53,778 bases of DNA, from positions 1-53,778 of the forward strand of contig CALVTS010000009.1 of NCBI GenBank assembly GCA_944363035.1, in the 5' to 3' direction. Under the pieces are notes generated by a model that was not told the DNA's origin, made no database searches, and saw only the letters and a program-made list of their open reading frames with translations. The DNA is from an uncultured Clostridia bacterium (lineage in GTDB: Bacteria; Bacillota; Clostridia; Christensenellales; CAG-917). Shown one piece after another: positions 8,777 through 18,629 of this stretch. Within the stretch, counting starts at the first letter, position 1. The number at the start of each line of letters is the position of its first letter. Position numbers and translations under genes: made by a program.

Positions 8777-9109
8777 ATGAAATTCGAAATCTTCGGAAAA
8801 GACTACAACGTCAGCGATTCGCTCAAAGCGATCACCGAGAAAAAGTGCGCCAAGCTGGACAAGTACTTCAACGATGACGACGACGCCACGGCGAAGTTCA
8901 TCGTCACTCTGGAAGGCGGCACCTACACCACGGATATGACGGTCGTGTATCGCAGTCAGACCTACCGCGCGGAAGCGTCCTCCGACTCGCCCTTTGACAA
9001 CATCGACCTGGTCATCCCGAGGTTGCTCGGTCAGATCCGCAAGCAGAAGGACATCTGGGGCAAGACCAAACGCGGCTCCGAAAACGTATACGAGGAAGAA
9101 GAAGTCTGA
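8777..9109 (+). CDS. hpf: Ribosome hibernation factor, short HPF/RaiA type
   Basis: A 110-residue protein with the beta-alpha-beta-beta-beta-alpha layout of the HPF/YfiA domain, ending in an acidic tail. The family binds the 30S decoding region and protects idle ribosomes. Most Firmicutes carry a long HPF (about 180 residues) whose C-terminal domain dimerises ribosomes. Here the protein stops after the N-terminal domain, so it should not form 100S dimers by that route unless a second long form exists elsewhere. AGGAGG lies eight bases before the ATG. The stop overlaps the start of the next gene (TGATG). Confidence 0.88.
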   Translation: MKFEIFGKDYNVSDSLKAITEKKCAKLDKYFNDDDDATAKFIVTLEGGTYTTDMTVVYRSQTYRAEASSDSPFDNIDLVIPRLLGQIRKQKDIWGKTKRGSENVYEEEEV

Positions 9110-9900
9110 TGAAAGTCGGCATTTCCACCGCGACCTTTTTTTCAAAAGTATTGACCGAGGATTCGTTCTCGGTCATTCAACGTTGCGGAGGGGAGTGCGC
9201 CGAAGTTTTTCTCACCACGCGCTATGAGTACGAGCCCTCCTTTGCCGACCTCCTGAAAGAGCGCAAAGGGGAGCTCGAAATATATTCGGTACACGCGCTC
9301 AACACCCAGTTCGAGCCCGAGCTTTTCAACTCCGTCCGCCGCACCCGCGCGGACGCGGAGGAACTTTACCGCAAAGTGCTCGCCGTCGCCGAGAAGCTGG
9401 GCGCGCACTATTACACCTTCCACGGCAGGATGCGCCTGAAACGCAATATGGTCATCTCTCCCGAAGCCGTAGGCCGCAGGATGCGGGAGCTCGGGGAAAT
9501 CGCGGAAGGATACGGCGTGAAGCTGTGTTTCGAAAACGTGCATTGGGCGATGTTCAATTCTCCGGAGTTTTTTGCCGAGGCGAAGGAGTATTGTCCCAAT
9601 GTCGGGGCGGTGCTGGACATCAAGCAGGCGAGACAGAGCGGGCGAGATTGGAGGGAGTATGTCGCCGTCATGGCGGACAGACTGACGAACGTGCACGTCT
9701 CGGACTGCGACGATGCGGGCGGGATAAAGCTGATAGGCAGAGGGACGTTCCCTTTCGGGGAGCTCGTCCGCACCCTGAAAGAGGGGGACTATGACGGTCC
9801 TCTCATGATAGAACAATACGCCGACAATTACGGGGATATCTCTGAGATCGCCGGGGCGGTGGAATATCTCAAAAACATTATCGGAGGCAATAATGCTTAA
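9109..9900 (+). CDS. TIM-barrel sugar-phosphate isomerase/epimerase family protein
   Basis: A 263-residue member of the xylose-isomerase-like/AP-endonuclease-2 TIM-barrel superfamily. Typical strand-end motifs are visible: YTFHGR, LCFENVHW, GAVLDIKQARQSG, NVHVSDCD, and GPLMIEQY near the C-terminus; the acidic and histidine residues in these segments would form the metal site. The substrate cannot be told from sequence. It sits between hpf and pgi, overlapping hpf by TGATG and pgi by eight bases, which hints at a role in sugar-phosphate metabolism. That role is inference. Confidence 0.82.
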   Translation: MKVGISTATFFSKVLTEDSFSVIQRCGGECAEVFLTTRYEYEPSFADLLKERKGELEIYSVHALNTQFEPELFNSVRRTRADAEELYRKVLAVAEKLGAHYYTFHGRMRLKRNMVISPEAVGRRMRELGEIAEGYGVKLCFENVHWAMFNSPEFFAEAKEYCPNVGAVLDIKQARQSGRDWREYVAVMADRLTNVHVSDCDDAGGIKLIGRGTFPFGELVRTLKEGDYDGPLMIEQYADNYGDISEIAGAVEYLKNIIGGNNA

Positions 9901-11281
9901 ATTCGATTTCAACAATATGATGGAAAAGTACATCGGCAGAGAGGGCATCACGGATGTCGAGCTCGCCGCCGTCGGCGGGGAAGCCGCCGCCGCATACGCG
10001 AAGTTCGCCGCCGAGAGGGGGACGGGCATGACGGAGTGGGCGGATCTGCCGTACACTCAGGACGCCGTGGTCGAGGATATCCTCGCCTGCGCCGAGGACG
10101 TGAAGAAGAACTTCGACAATTTCGTGGTGCTCGGGATAGGCGGGAGCGCGCTCGGTCCCATCGCGGTGTTCACCGCGCTCTGCCACTTCAGGTACAACGA
10201 CCTGCCCGCCGAGAAGAGGGGGGTGAAATTCTTTGTGGAGGACAACGTGGATCCCGAGAGGATGCTCGCCCTTCTCGACGTCATCGACGTGAAACGCACG
10301 GTGTTCAACGTCATCACCAAGAGCGGCGCGACCAGCGAGACCATGAGCCAGTATCTCATCATCGCCGACATCCTGAAAAAGGCTGTGGGCAAGGATTGGA
10401 ACAGGCACATCATCGCCACCACGTCCGAAAAGAAGGGCAACCTCATCAAGCTCGCGAAAAAGGAGGGGTTCAAGACCTTCTACATCCCCGACGGCGTGGG
10501 CGGCAGATTTTCAGAGCTTTGTCCCGTAGGGCTCCTGCCCGCGGCGGTGCTCGGCATAGACATCCGCGGTCTGCTTGCGGGTGCGGCGGCTATGGACAAG
10601 AGGTGCTCCTCTGACGACATGAGCAAAAACCCCGCTCTTGCGGCGGCGGCTTTGCAGTACATAGCCATGAAAAAGGGCAAGAACATCTCTGTCATGATGC
10701 CGTATGCGGATTCCCTCAAATTCATGGCGGACTGGTACTGCCAGCTTTGGGGGGAGAGCCTGGGCAAGGCGACGGACCTCGACGGCAAGACAGTGCACGT
10801 CGGTCAGACCCCCGTCAAATCCCTCGGCGTCACGGATCAGCATTCTCAGGTGCAGCTTTACACCGAAGGTCCCTTTGACAAGGTGATCACCCTCATCGGG
10901 GTGGAGAAGTTCCGCGGCGATGTGGTCATCGCGGAGGGCGCCGAAGAGTTCCCCGACGTCAACTTCCTTTGCGGACACACCATGGGCGAACTCATCAACA
11001 CAGAGCGTATCGCGACGGAATACGCGCTCACGCGCTCCGGGCACATGAACAACACAGTCATGCTCCCCGAGGTGAACGCCGAGTCCGTGGGAGAACTGCT
11101 CATGTTCTTCCAGCTTCAGACCGCGTATTGCGGCGCTCTGCTCAACATCGATACATTCAACCAGCCCGGAGTGGAGGAGGGCAAGAACGCGACCTACGCC
11201 CTCTTCGACCGCAAGGGCTACGAGTCCAAAAAGGCGGAACTCAACGCCGCGCCAAAAAAGGACGCGAAATATATCGTCTGA
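9893..11281 (+). CDS. pgi: Glucose-6-phosphate isomerase
   Basis: A 462-residue phosphoglucose isomerase, interconverting glucose-6-phosphate and fructose-6-phosphate in glycolysis and gluconeogenesis. Signatures are GIGGSALGP in the first SIS domain, the phosphate-binding VITKSGATSET, GVGGRFSELCPVG, and the C-terminal segment around FNQPGVEEGKN. The length fits the shorter bacterial enzyme class. It begins inside the last codons of the TIM-barrel gene, so the two are probably coupled. No separate promoter is visible before it. Confidence 0.96.
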   Translation: MLKFDFNNMMEKYIGREGITDVELAAVGGEAAAAYAKFAAERGTGMTEWADLPYTQDAVVEDILACAEDVKKNFDNFVVLGIGGSALGPIAVFTALCHFRYNDLPAEKRGVKFFVEDNVDPERMLALLDVIDVKRTVFNVITKSGATSETMSQYLIIADILKKAVGKDWNRHIIATTSEKKGNLIKLAKKEGFKTFYIPDGVGGRFSELCPVGLLPAAVLGIDIRGLLAGAAAMDKRCSSDDMSKNPALAAAALQYIAMKKGKNISVMMPYADSLKFMADWYCQLWGESLGKATDLDGKTVHVGQTPVKSLGVTDQHSQVQLYTEGPFDKVITLIGVEKFRGDVVIAEGAEEFPDVNFLCGHTMGELINTERIATEYALTRSGHMNNTVMLPEVNAESVGELLMFFQLQTAYCGALLNIDTFNQPGVEEGKNATYALFDRKGYESKKAELNAAPKKDAKYIV

Positions 11282-11309
11282 CGCGGCGACGGATCCCGTC
11301 GGAGGGGAT

Positions 11310-11888
11310 ATGTACACATTCTACGCATTGCTCAACAGGATGAAGCTCATCCAGAGATGGAGCCTCATGCGGTCCACCACAAAGGAGGACCTCATGCAGC
11401 ACGCGGCGCACGTCGCCATCGTGGGACAGGCGCTCGGGATCATCCGCAATACCTATTTCGGCGGGAACGTGGATACGGACAAGATCGCGGCGCTCGCCCT
11501 CTATCACGATACGGCGGAGGTGGTCAGCGGCGATCTGCCCACCCCCATCAAGTATTACAGCCCGCGCATCAAGAGCGCGTACAGCGAGATAGAGGACGTC
11601 ATCAACCGCAAACTTCTCCAATCCCTGCCTCCCGAGATGTCCGAAAAATATGCGGAATATATGCGTCCCGACACCGAGACTTTGGAATACAAGCTCATGA
11701 AAGTGGCGGACAAGGTCTCGGCGTATATCAAGTGCATAGACGAGCGCCTTTCGGGCAACCGCGAGTTCGACACCGCTTTCAAGCGGCTGGAAAAGCAACT
11801 CGATTCTCTCATGCCCGAATATCCCGAGCTCAAATTCTTCCTCGACAATTTCGGGGAGGGCTACGACAGACAGTTGGACATCCTCTGA
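11310..11888 (+). CDS. yfbR: YfbR-like HD-domain 5'-deoxynucleotidase
   Basis: A 192-residue HD-domain phosphohydrolase resembling YfbR, which removes phosphate from deoxynucleoside monophosphates. The opening MYTFYALLNRMKLIQRW resembles the family start. Metal ligands are visible as QHAAHVA and LYHDTAEVVSGDLPTP, followed by a conserved Glu-rich helix region. GGAGGGG lies just before the ATG. The TGA overlaps the ATG of the following ABC ATPase-like gene (TGATG). A role in dNTP-pool maintenance would fit the nearby recombination genes, but that is inference. Confidence 0.88.
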   Translation: MYTFYALLNRMKLIQRWSLMRSTTKEDLMQHAAHVAIVGQALGIIRNTYFGGNVDTDKIAALALYHDTAEVVSGDLPTPIKYYSPRIKSAYSEIEDVINRKLLQSLPPEMSEKYAEYMRPDTETLEYKLMKVADKVSAYIKCIDERLSGNREFDTAFKRLEKQLDSLMPEYPELKFFLDNFGEGYDRQLDIL

Positions 11889-12949
11889 TGCTGACGCTGG
11901 AAGGTTTCGCAAAACAGTATCTGTACGGCGCAAGGCTGTTCGGAGGAGTGGACGCCGAGTTCCGCGACGGCGAAGTCGTCTCTGTCTACGGCGGGGAGGG
12001 GAGCGGCAAGACCTCCTTCCTCAAAGCGTTGTGCGGAGCCGAAAAGGCGGAGGGCAGAGTGCTTTTGGACGGCGTCCCCGTGGAAAGGAAGACGGACAGA
12101 GTCATCATGGTCTTCGAGGACGGCGCGGTGTTCCCATTCAAGAGCGTGTACGACAATCTGGCTTACCCCCTCGTCATCAGGGGGATGGACAAGACCGAGA
12201 TTGCTTCCCGCGTCATAGCGGCGGCAGAGGAGATGGGGATAGGCGGCTGTCTTTCCCTGCGGGCAAGGGCGTTGTCTCCCGCCGAAAAGAGGAGGATGTC
12301 TCTTGCGAGACTTGTCGTCCGCGACGCGAGACTGTGCCTTGTGGACGAGCCCTCGGCAGGGCTTTCACGCGAGGACGCCGAGAGCGTTTTTGCAGACTTT
12401 CTCCCCCTTGTACGCAGACTTGCGGGGAGGGGAACGACCGTCATATATTCCGCCTCGGACAGAGGGGAAGCCGTGGCGGCGGCGGACAGGATGGCGGTGC
12501 TGGCGCACGGCGAACTGAAACAGCTCGCGCCTCCCTCCGTGATAAGACGCGCGCCTGCGAGCATATGGGCGGCGCAGGCGTTGGACGCGCACTATAATTT
12601 CGTAAAATGCGTGTTGACGGAACAAAACGGACGGCTCAACCTTGTTTTCGGCGAAGACGACGTTCTGGACGCCGAGTTTTTGAGGGGTAGGTTCGCCGCA
12701 GGATACATGGGCAAAGAGGTGTTGGCGGGGTGGTTCCCCGAGGACGCGGGAGAGGGAAAGACCCTCCCCGTGGCGTACACCGTGGGGGAAAGGGACGGCG
12801 TGTTGCTGTGCACCGAGGAAGGAGTGACCGAAAGAGCTCCCGAGGCGCGCCGAGAAGCGCGAGTCCGCCCCGACATCGCAAAAACGACCCTCTTCGACGC
12901 CGCCAACGAGTTCAGCATAATGTCCGACAATGAGGAGGAAAGGGTATGA
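11888..12949 (+). CDS. Degenerate MalK-type ABC ATPase without partner permease
   Basis: A 353-residue protein with the fold order of carbohydrate ABC ATPases: nucleotide-binding domain (1-235) and a C-terminal OB/TOBE-like region with a YMGKEVLAGWFPED segment resembling MalK. Walker A is intact (GGEGSGKT, 35-42), as is Walker B (LCLVDEP, D153 E154). Other key residues are changed: the Q-loop Gln is E77, the LSGGQ signature reads LSPAEK (129-134), and the H-loop His is S190 (YSASD instead of VTHD). ATP may bind, but hydrolysis should be weak or absent. No permease or binding protein is nearby. It overlaps yfbR by TGATG and ruvC by ATGA, so it is embedded in a housekeeping operon. Confidence 0.85.
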   Translation: MLTLEGFAKQYLYGARLFGGVDAEFRDGEVVSVYGGEGSGKTSFLKALCGAEKAEGRVLLDGVPVERKTDRVIMVFEDGAVFPFKSVYDNLAYPLVIRGMDKTEIASRVIAAAEEMGIGGCLSLRARALSPAEKRRMSLARLVVRDARLCLVDEPSAGLSREDAESVFADFLPLVRRLAGRGTTVIYSASDRGEAVAAADRMAVLAHGELKQLAPPSVIRRAPASIWAAQALDAHYNFVKCVLTEQNGRLNLVFGEDDVLDAEFLRGRFAAGYMGKEVLAGWFPEDAGEGKTLPVAYTVGERDGVLLCTEEGVTERAPEARREARVRPDIAKTTLFDAANEFSIMSDNEEERV

Positions 12950-13443
12950 TCATCCTCGGCATAGATCCCGGGCTCGCCACTATGGGTTACGGCGTGGTGG
13001 AATCCGCGAGAGGCTCCTCTGCGGTCGTGGACTACGGAGTGGTCACAACGCCTAAGGAGCTCACCCTGCCTCAGAGGCTTGCCAGGATAGAGGAGGGGGT
13101 CGCCGCGCTCATCGAGAAGTTCCGCCCCGAAAACATCGCCATCGAGGAGCTCTTTTTCTCAAAGAACATCACCAACGGCATCATGGTGGCGGAGGCGAGA
13201 GGGGTGATACTCCTCACCGCGAACAAGCTCGTAGGGGAGGAGGTGTACGAATACACTCCCAACCAGATAAAGCAAGCCATTACGGGCTATGGCGGCGCGG
13301 ACAAGATACAGATGCAACTCATGGTGCAGGCTCTCCTGCGCCTCAAAAAGGTGCCTCGTCCCGACGACGCGGCAGACGCTCTCGCGGTGGCGCTGTGTCA
13401 CGCTCACACCAGCAGGCTCTCCACCGAGTTCAAGGTGAGATGA
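12946..13443 (+). CDS. ruvC: Holliday junction endodeoxyribonuclease RuvC
   Basis: A 165-residue Holliday-junction resolvase that acts with the RuvAB branch-migration motor. The acidic active site is visible as D7 (GIDPG), E67/E68 (AIEELFF) and the C-terminal pair near D141/D144 (RPDDAADALA). Length is typical. Its ATG overlaps the stop of the ATPase-like gene (ATGA). ruvA and ruvB follow about 0.5 and 1.1 kb downstream, interrupted by one small membrane-protein gene. All three are on the + strand and probably share transcripts. Confidence 0.97.
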   Translation: MIILGIDPGLATMGYGVVESARGSSAVVDYGVVTTPKELTLPQRLARIEEGVAALIEKFRPENIAIEELFFSKNITNGIMVAEARGVILLTANKLVGEEVYEYTPNQIKQAITGYGGADKIQMQLMVQALLRLKKVPRPDDAADALAVALCHAHTSRLSTEFKVR

Positions 13444-13474
13444 AGCTCCGCCGCAAACAGATATGAGGTGAAAA

Positions 13475-13852
13475 ATGCCGCTTGCTCCCAACGTCGTCGC
13501 CGTGCTCCTGCATCTGCTGTTCTTCGCGCTCGCTCTGCCTCTTGCGCTGAAACAGGTGCCCATCCAGTATCTTTACGGATACAGGACGACGAAGAGCACC
13601 GCGAATGAAAAAAACTGGTATGCGGCAAACGCCGCTTTCGCTCTGCCCGTCGTGCTCGTTTCGGGGGCGGCGGCTGTCGCGGGCGCGGTGATGCTGGGAG
13701 TGCGTTACGGCACCGAGCTTCCCTTTTGGGAATACGGCTTCGCAATGCTGTACATCCCGATAGTGTTCGAGATAGTCGCGGGGGTGGCGTGCGCCGAAAG
13801 AGCGTTGAGGAGAGCGAAAAGCGAAGAGGACGCCGCAGAGGAGATAGGATGA
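13475..13852 (+). CDS. SdpI-like small membrane protein
   Basis: A 125-residue protein with three predicted membrane helices (about 7-25, 48-72 and 82-103) and a charged C-terminal tail. The segment GYRTTKSTANEKNWYAAN matches the conserved loop of the SdpI family, which includes the Bacillus immunity protein against the SdpC toxin. Many family members have no known toxin partner. GAGGTG lies before the ATG. It is inserted between ruvC and ruvA; no toxin-like gene is seen nearby, so an immunity role is only a possibility. Confidence 0.75.
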   Translation: MPLAPNVVAVLLHLLFFALALPLALKQVPIQYLYGYRTTKSTANEKNWYAANAAFALPVVLVSGAAAVAGAVMLGVRYGTELPFWEYGFAMLYIPIVFEIVAGVACAERALRRAKSEEDAAEEIG

Positions 13853-13924
13853 ACCGTCCGTCGGCGCGGAGGGAGCTCGTCTTTTGACGGAAAAGAATAA
13901 AATTGCCGAAAGGCGCGAGGAGAT

Positions 13925-14509
13925 ATGTACAACTACATCAAGGGCACTCTCGCCGCTGTCGAAGCGGGCAGGGTGGTGCTGGAAAACAACGGTATAGGAT
14001 ATGAGCTCGGCGTGAGCGGCAACACTCTCGCGGACGCCAAAGAGATAGGCAGAGAGATGAAACTCTACACCTATCTTTACGTCAGAGAGGACGTCTTCGC
14101 GCTGTACGGATTTTCCCGCGCGGAGGAGAAGACTCTCTTCATGCGCCTCATCGAGATAAGCGGCGTGGGTCCCAAGCTCGCGATGCAGATACTGAGCGGG
14201 TACGACCTGGGCACTCTCACGGTGGCGATCGCGACGGGAGACGTCAAGACCCTTTCCAAGATAAAGGGATTGGGGAAAAAGACGGCGGAACTCGTCGTCC
14301 TCAACCTCCGCGAACAGGTGGCGGTGGACATGGCGGACGCGGCGAGCGAGATAGGCGGCGCGATGGAGGCGGACGTATCCGACGCGGTGTTCGCGCTGGT
14401 GTCCCTTGGGGTGTCCAACACGGACGCGGTGCGCGCCGTACAGAAAGCGAAGCAGACGGCAAGCGGAGTGCAGGAGCTCATCTCCACGGCTCTGAAATAT
14501 ATCGGCTGA
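13925..14509 (+). CDS. ruvA: Holliday junction branch-migration protein RuvA
   Basis: A 194-residue junction-binding subunit. It has the N-terminal OB domain (MYNYIKGTL to about 65, including YVREDVFALYGF), the tandem helix-hairpin-helix domain (EISGVGPKLAMQIL, IKGLGKKTAELVV) and a C-terminal three-helix domain ending in ALKYI, which contacts RuvB. Length is typical. GAGGAG precedes the ATG. It holds the junction while RuvB pumps DNA; ruvB follows 66 bases downstream. Confidence 0.97.
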   Translation: MYNYIKGTLAAVEAGRVVLENNGIGYELGVSGNTLADAKEIGREMKLYTYLYVREDVFALYGFSRAEEKTLFMRLIEISGVGPKLAMQILSGYDLGTLTVAIATGDVKTLSKIKGLGKKTAELVVLNLREQVAVDMADAASEIGGAMEADVSDAVFALVSLGVSNTDAVRAVQKAKQTASGVQELISTALKYIG

Positions 14510-14575
14510 GCCCGATCGCCCAAAACAGGGGGTAATGCCCTCGGATCCTGCCGTTGAAACGGCGATACGGTGATT

Positions 14576-15616
14576 ATGGAAGAGGAAAGGATCATAAGCA
14601 GTCTCACCTTGGAGGACGACGAGTCCGAGGTGACCCTCCGCCCCAAATGTATGGCGGATTACGTGGGACAGGACAAGATAAAGAAAAACCTCGAGGTGTT
14701 CATCTCTGCGGCGAAGGCGAGGGGAGAGGCTCTCGACCATGTTTTGCTCTACGGTCCTCCGGGGCTTGGCAAGACCACGCTCGCGCACGTCATCGCAAAC
14801 GAGCTCTCGGCGCAGATACGTGTGACTTCCGGTCCCGCGATCGAGCGTCCTGCCGATCTTGCGGCGATACTCACCAACCTGGAAAAAGGTGACATCCTCT
14901 TCATCGACGAGATACACCGCCTCAACAGAAGCATCGAGGAGGTGCTCTATCCCGCGATGGAGGATTATTCGCTGGACATAGTTTCCGGCAAGGGCCCCAT
15001 GGCGAGGAGCATACGCATCCCCCTGAAAAAGTTTACTCTGATAGGCGCGACCACCCGCGCGGGGATGCTCTCGAGCCCCCTCCGCGACAGATTCGGGATG
15101 CTGATGCGTCTTGAAATGTACACGCCAAAGGAGCTTGCGAAGATAATCCGCCGCTCCGCCTCCATACTCGGCGCGAGCATAGAGCCCGTCGCCGCCGAGG
15201 AGATAGCCCGCCGCAGTCGCGGCACCCCCCGCGTCGCGAACAGGCTTTTGCGCCGCGTGCGTGATTTCGCGCAGGTGGAGGGATTGGAGACCATCCCCGT
15301 GGACGTGACCCGCAAAGCGTTGGAACATCTGGACGTGGACGAGCTCGGGCTGGACATTGTGGACAGGACGGTGCTGGAAGCGATAATAGACAAGTTCGGC
15401 GGAGGTCCCGTAGGATTGGACACCCTCGCCGCCGCGACGGGGGAGGAGGCGACCACGATAGAGGATGTGGTGGAGCCCTTCCTCATCCAGCTCGGTTTCG
15501 TAGGAAGGACGCCAAGGGGAAGGATATGCACCGAAAACGCGTACCGCCATCTCGGGCGCAGGATCCCCGCAGGCAAGGGCGGTTTGGTGCAGGCAAGCAT
15601 CTTCGACGAGGAGTGA
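14576..15616 (+). CDS. ruvB: Holliday junction branch-migration ATPase RuvB
   Basis: A 346-residue AAA+ motor that drives branch migration with RuvA. Motifs: [11 protein letters not shown], Walker [13 protein letters not shown] (near residue 60), Walker [11 protein letters not shown], sensor [18 protein letters not shown], and a C-terminal winged helix ending TPRGR. The ATG at 14576 is chosen; a GTG two codons upstream (14570) is equally in frame and cannot be excluded. The stop is followed after one base by the queA ATG. Confidence 0.96.
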   Translation: MEEERIISSLTLEDDESEVTLRPKCMADYVGQDKIKKNLEVFISAAKARGEALDHVLLYGPPGLGKTTLAHVIANELSAQIRVTSGPAIERPADLAAILTNLEKGDILFIDEIHRLNRSIEEVLYPAMEDYSLDIVSGKGPMARSIRIPLKKFTLIGATTRAGMLSSPLRDRFGMLMRLEMYTPKELAKIIRRSASILGASIEPVAAEEIARRSRGTPRVANRLLRRVRDFAQVEGLETIPVDVTRKALEHLDVDELGLDIVDRTVLEAIIDKFGGGPVGLDTLAAATGEEATTIEDVVEPFLIQLGFVGRTPRGRICTENAYRHLGRRIPAGKGGLVQASIFDEE

Positions 15617-15617
15617 A

Positions 15618-16646
15618 ATGGAACTGCTCACCCACGATTTTTATTACGACCTGCCCGAGGAGCTCATAGCGCAGACTCCCGCAGAGCCCCGCGATTCCAG
15701 CAGACTGATGGTATATTCCCGCGCGGAGGACAAAGTGACTCACGCGCATTTTTGCGACTTGACGCGATTCCTCAGGGAGGGGGATCTGCTCGTCATCAAC
15801 AACACCAAGGTCATTCCCGCCAGGATATTCGCTCACATGGAGGGGAGGGAGAGCGTCTTTGAGATACTTCTTCTCCGCCGCCTGGACTACGCGCGCTGGG
15901 AGACCATCATGCGTCCCGCCCGCAAGGCGAGGAAGGGGAGCGTGCTCAAAGTGTCCGACGAGCTTTCCGCCGAGGTGGAGGACGTCGGCGAATACGGCGT
16001 GCGCACCGTGAGATTTTCCTTTGACGGAGTGTTTGAGAACATCCTGGACAGAGTGGGCAATATGCCCCTCCCTCCGTACATCCACGAAAAACTCGCGGAC
16101 AAGACGAGATACAACACCGTGTACAGCAAGACGGAGGGTTCCGCCGCAGCGCCGACCGCGGGGTTGCATTTCACCCCCGAGCTCATGGAAAAAGTGCGCG
16201 AGTCGGGCGCGGAGTTTCAGGAGGTGCTCCTGCATATCGGACTTGGCACATTCCGTCCCGTCAAAGCGGAAAAGGTGACGGAACACGAGATGCACTCGGA
16301 ATATTACGAGCTGACTCCCGAGGCGGCGGAGAAGATAAACGCCGCAAAAAGGGAGGGCAGGAGAGTGATAGCCGTCGGGACGACCGCGGTCAGGGTGTTG
16401 GAATCCACCGCGGACGAAAACGGGTACGTCACTCCGCGCACGGGGGAGACGAAGATATTCATCTATCCTCCCTACCGCTTCAAATGCGTGGACGCGCTCA
16501 TCACCAATTTCCACCTGCCCGAGTCCACTCTCATCATGTTGGTCTCGGCGTTCCTGGGGCGCGAAAAGACACTTGAACTATACAATATGGCAGTTAAAGA
16601 GCGTTATCGATTCTTTTCGTTCGGAGACAGCTGCTTTTTCATGTAG
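15618..16646 (+). CDS. queA: S-adenosylmethionine:tRNA ribosyltransferase-isomerase
   Basis: A 342-residue enzyme that transfers the ribosyl moiety of SAM to preQ1 in tRNA to make epoxyqueuosine. Recognisable blocks are FYYDLPEELIAQTPAEPRD at the N-terminus, VINNTKVIPAR, PTAGLHFTPEL and HIGLGTFRPVK, with normal length. It directly follows ruvB (one-base gap) and precedes tgt, the order ruvB-queA-tgt that is widely conserved. Together queA and tgt perform successive steps of queuosine synthesis. Confidence 0.97.
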   Translation: MELLTHDFYYDLPEELIAQTPAEPRDSSRLMVYSRAEDKVTHAHFCDLTRFLREGDLLVINNTKVIPARIFAHMEGRESVFEILLLRRLDYARWETIMRPARKARKGSVLKVSDELSAEVEDVGEYGVRTVRFSFDGVFENILDRVGNMPLPPYIHEKLADKTRYNTVYSKTEGSAAAPTAGLHFTPELMEKVRESGAEFQEVLLHIGLGTFRPVKAEKVTEHEMHSEYYELTPEAAEKINAAKREGRRVIAVGTTAVRVLESTADENGYVTPRTGETKIFIYPPYRFKCVDALITNFHLPESTLIMLVSAFLGREKTLELYNMAVKERYRFFSFGDSCFFM

Positions 16647-17789
<1,143 letters not shown>

Positions 17790-17819
17790 TGTGAAGAATA
17801 CCGTAATTGTGCGTCGATT

Positions 17820-17838
17820 TTGTTGATTTTGTCAACAA
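17820..17838. promoter_or_regulatory. Inverted repeat over the yajC -35 box
   Basis: Perfect TTGTTGA-ttttg-TCAACAA covers the -35 hexamer of the yajC promoter and resembles the repeat between dinB and galE. Confidence 0.4.
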
Positions 17839-17850
17839 GTTGTGTATAAT
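17823..17850 (+). promoter_or_regulatory. yajC promoter
   Basis: TTGATT at 17823-17828, 16-base spacer and TATAAT at 17845-17850. AAGGAG lies before the ATG at 17900. Confidence 0.7.
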
Positions 17851-17899
17851 TGTCAGTATAACTCAAAAATAACCCCGTATTTGCGGAAAAGGAGAAAAT

Positions 17900-18352
17900 A
17901 TGTATAGCTCAACCTTACTTGCTGCCTCCGGTATGCCCGAATGGGTGATGTACGTCATCATCGGCGTAGTCCTCGTAGGTATGATCGTCCTCACCATCAT
18001 CCCTCAGAAAAAGAGACAGAAGCAACAGCAGGAAATGATGAACAGCCTCGTGGTCGGCACCAAGATCATGACCATAGGCAGGCTTGTGGGCAAGATCGTC
18101 CAGATCAACGGTGACAACACCCTGCACGTCAACGTCGGGACGGAAGAGAACCCCACCATCATCGTCATCGACAGAAACGCCGTCGGTCTCGTGCTCGAAA
18201 ACATAGCGCCTCCCGCGGCGCCCGTCGTCGCAGACGCACCGGTTTCCGAAGAGCTCAAGACGGAGGAAGTCTTCACCGAGGAGCCCGCTGTCGAAGCTCC
18301 CGAAGCCGACGCTTCCGCAGAGGAGAACGCCGCAGAGGAAAAGAAGGACTGA
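17900..18352 (+). CDS. yajC: Preprotein translocase subunit YajC
   Basis: A 150-residue single-pass membrane protein: membrane helix about 15-36, then the basic PQKKRQKQQQEMM segment and the small cytoplasmic domain (VGTKIMTIGRLVGKIVQI) typical of YajC. The C-terminal 50 residues form an acidic Ala/Glu/Pro tail longer than in the classical protein. YajC associates with SecDF at the translocon, and secD-secF follow 1 kb downstream. It has its own promoter and is closed by a strong terminator, so it is probably monocistronic. Confidence 0.93.
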   Translation: MYSSTLLAASGMPEWVMYVIIGVVLVGMIVLTIIPQKKRQKQQQEMMNSLVVGTKIMTIGRLVGKIVQINGDNTLHVNVGTEENPTIIVIDRNAVGLVLENIAPPAAPVVADAPVSEELKTEEVFTEEPAVEAPEADASAEENAAEEKKD

Positions 18353-18362
18353 CCCTCTCATC

Positions 18363-18402
18363 GCAAAAAAACAAACGCCCGTTCATCGGGCGTTTTTTTT
18401 GC
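18363..18402 (+). terminator. Bidirectional terminator after yajC
   Basis: A-run, 9-bp stem AAACGCCCG / CGGGCGTTT with a five-base loop, then a T8 run. The A-run before the stem lets it work for transcripts from the right as well. Confidence 0.9.
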
Positions 18403-18629
18403 GCTGTGCCGGACGGGATGATAAGTGTCGGACGGCGCCGCCGATCCCGCCCGGACCGCGCCGTTCGCCTTGCCGATACCTACGGACAAGCAGAGGGAAC
18501 TTTTCGGTCTCGTTGTGTGGCGGGAGTTTCGTTTTTGCGGGTATCGGGGAGGGGGAGGCGTTTGAGAAAACGCCATCGACTCGCGCTCCCGTTTTGCTTT
18601 TGCCCGCCCTTTCCGTTATGTCGGCGGTC
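18403..18629. other. Intergenic stretch, nothing recognised
   Basis: GC-rich bases between the yajC terminator and the stop of the convergent membrane-protein gene. No gene or strong structure is seen. Confidence 0.4.

Noticed and set aside
13475..13852. Immunity gene of a toxin system
   Set aside because: The SdpI-like protein has no toxin-like neighbour; it is inserted in the ruv operon, so a toxin-immunity pair cannot be supported.
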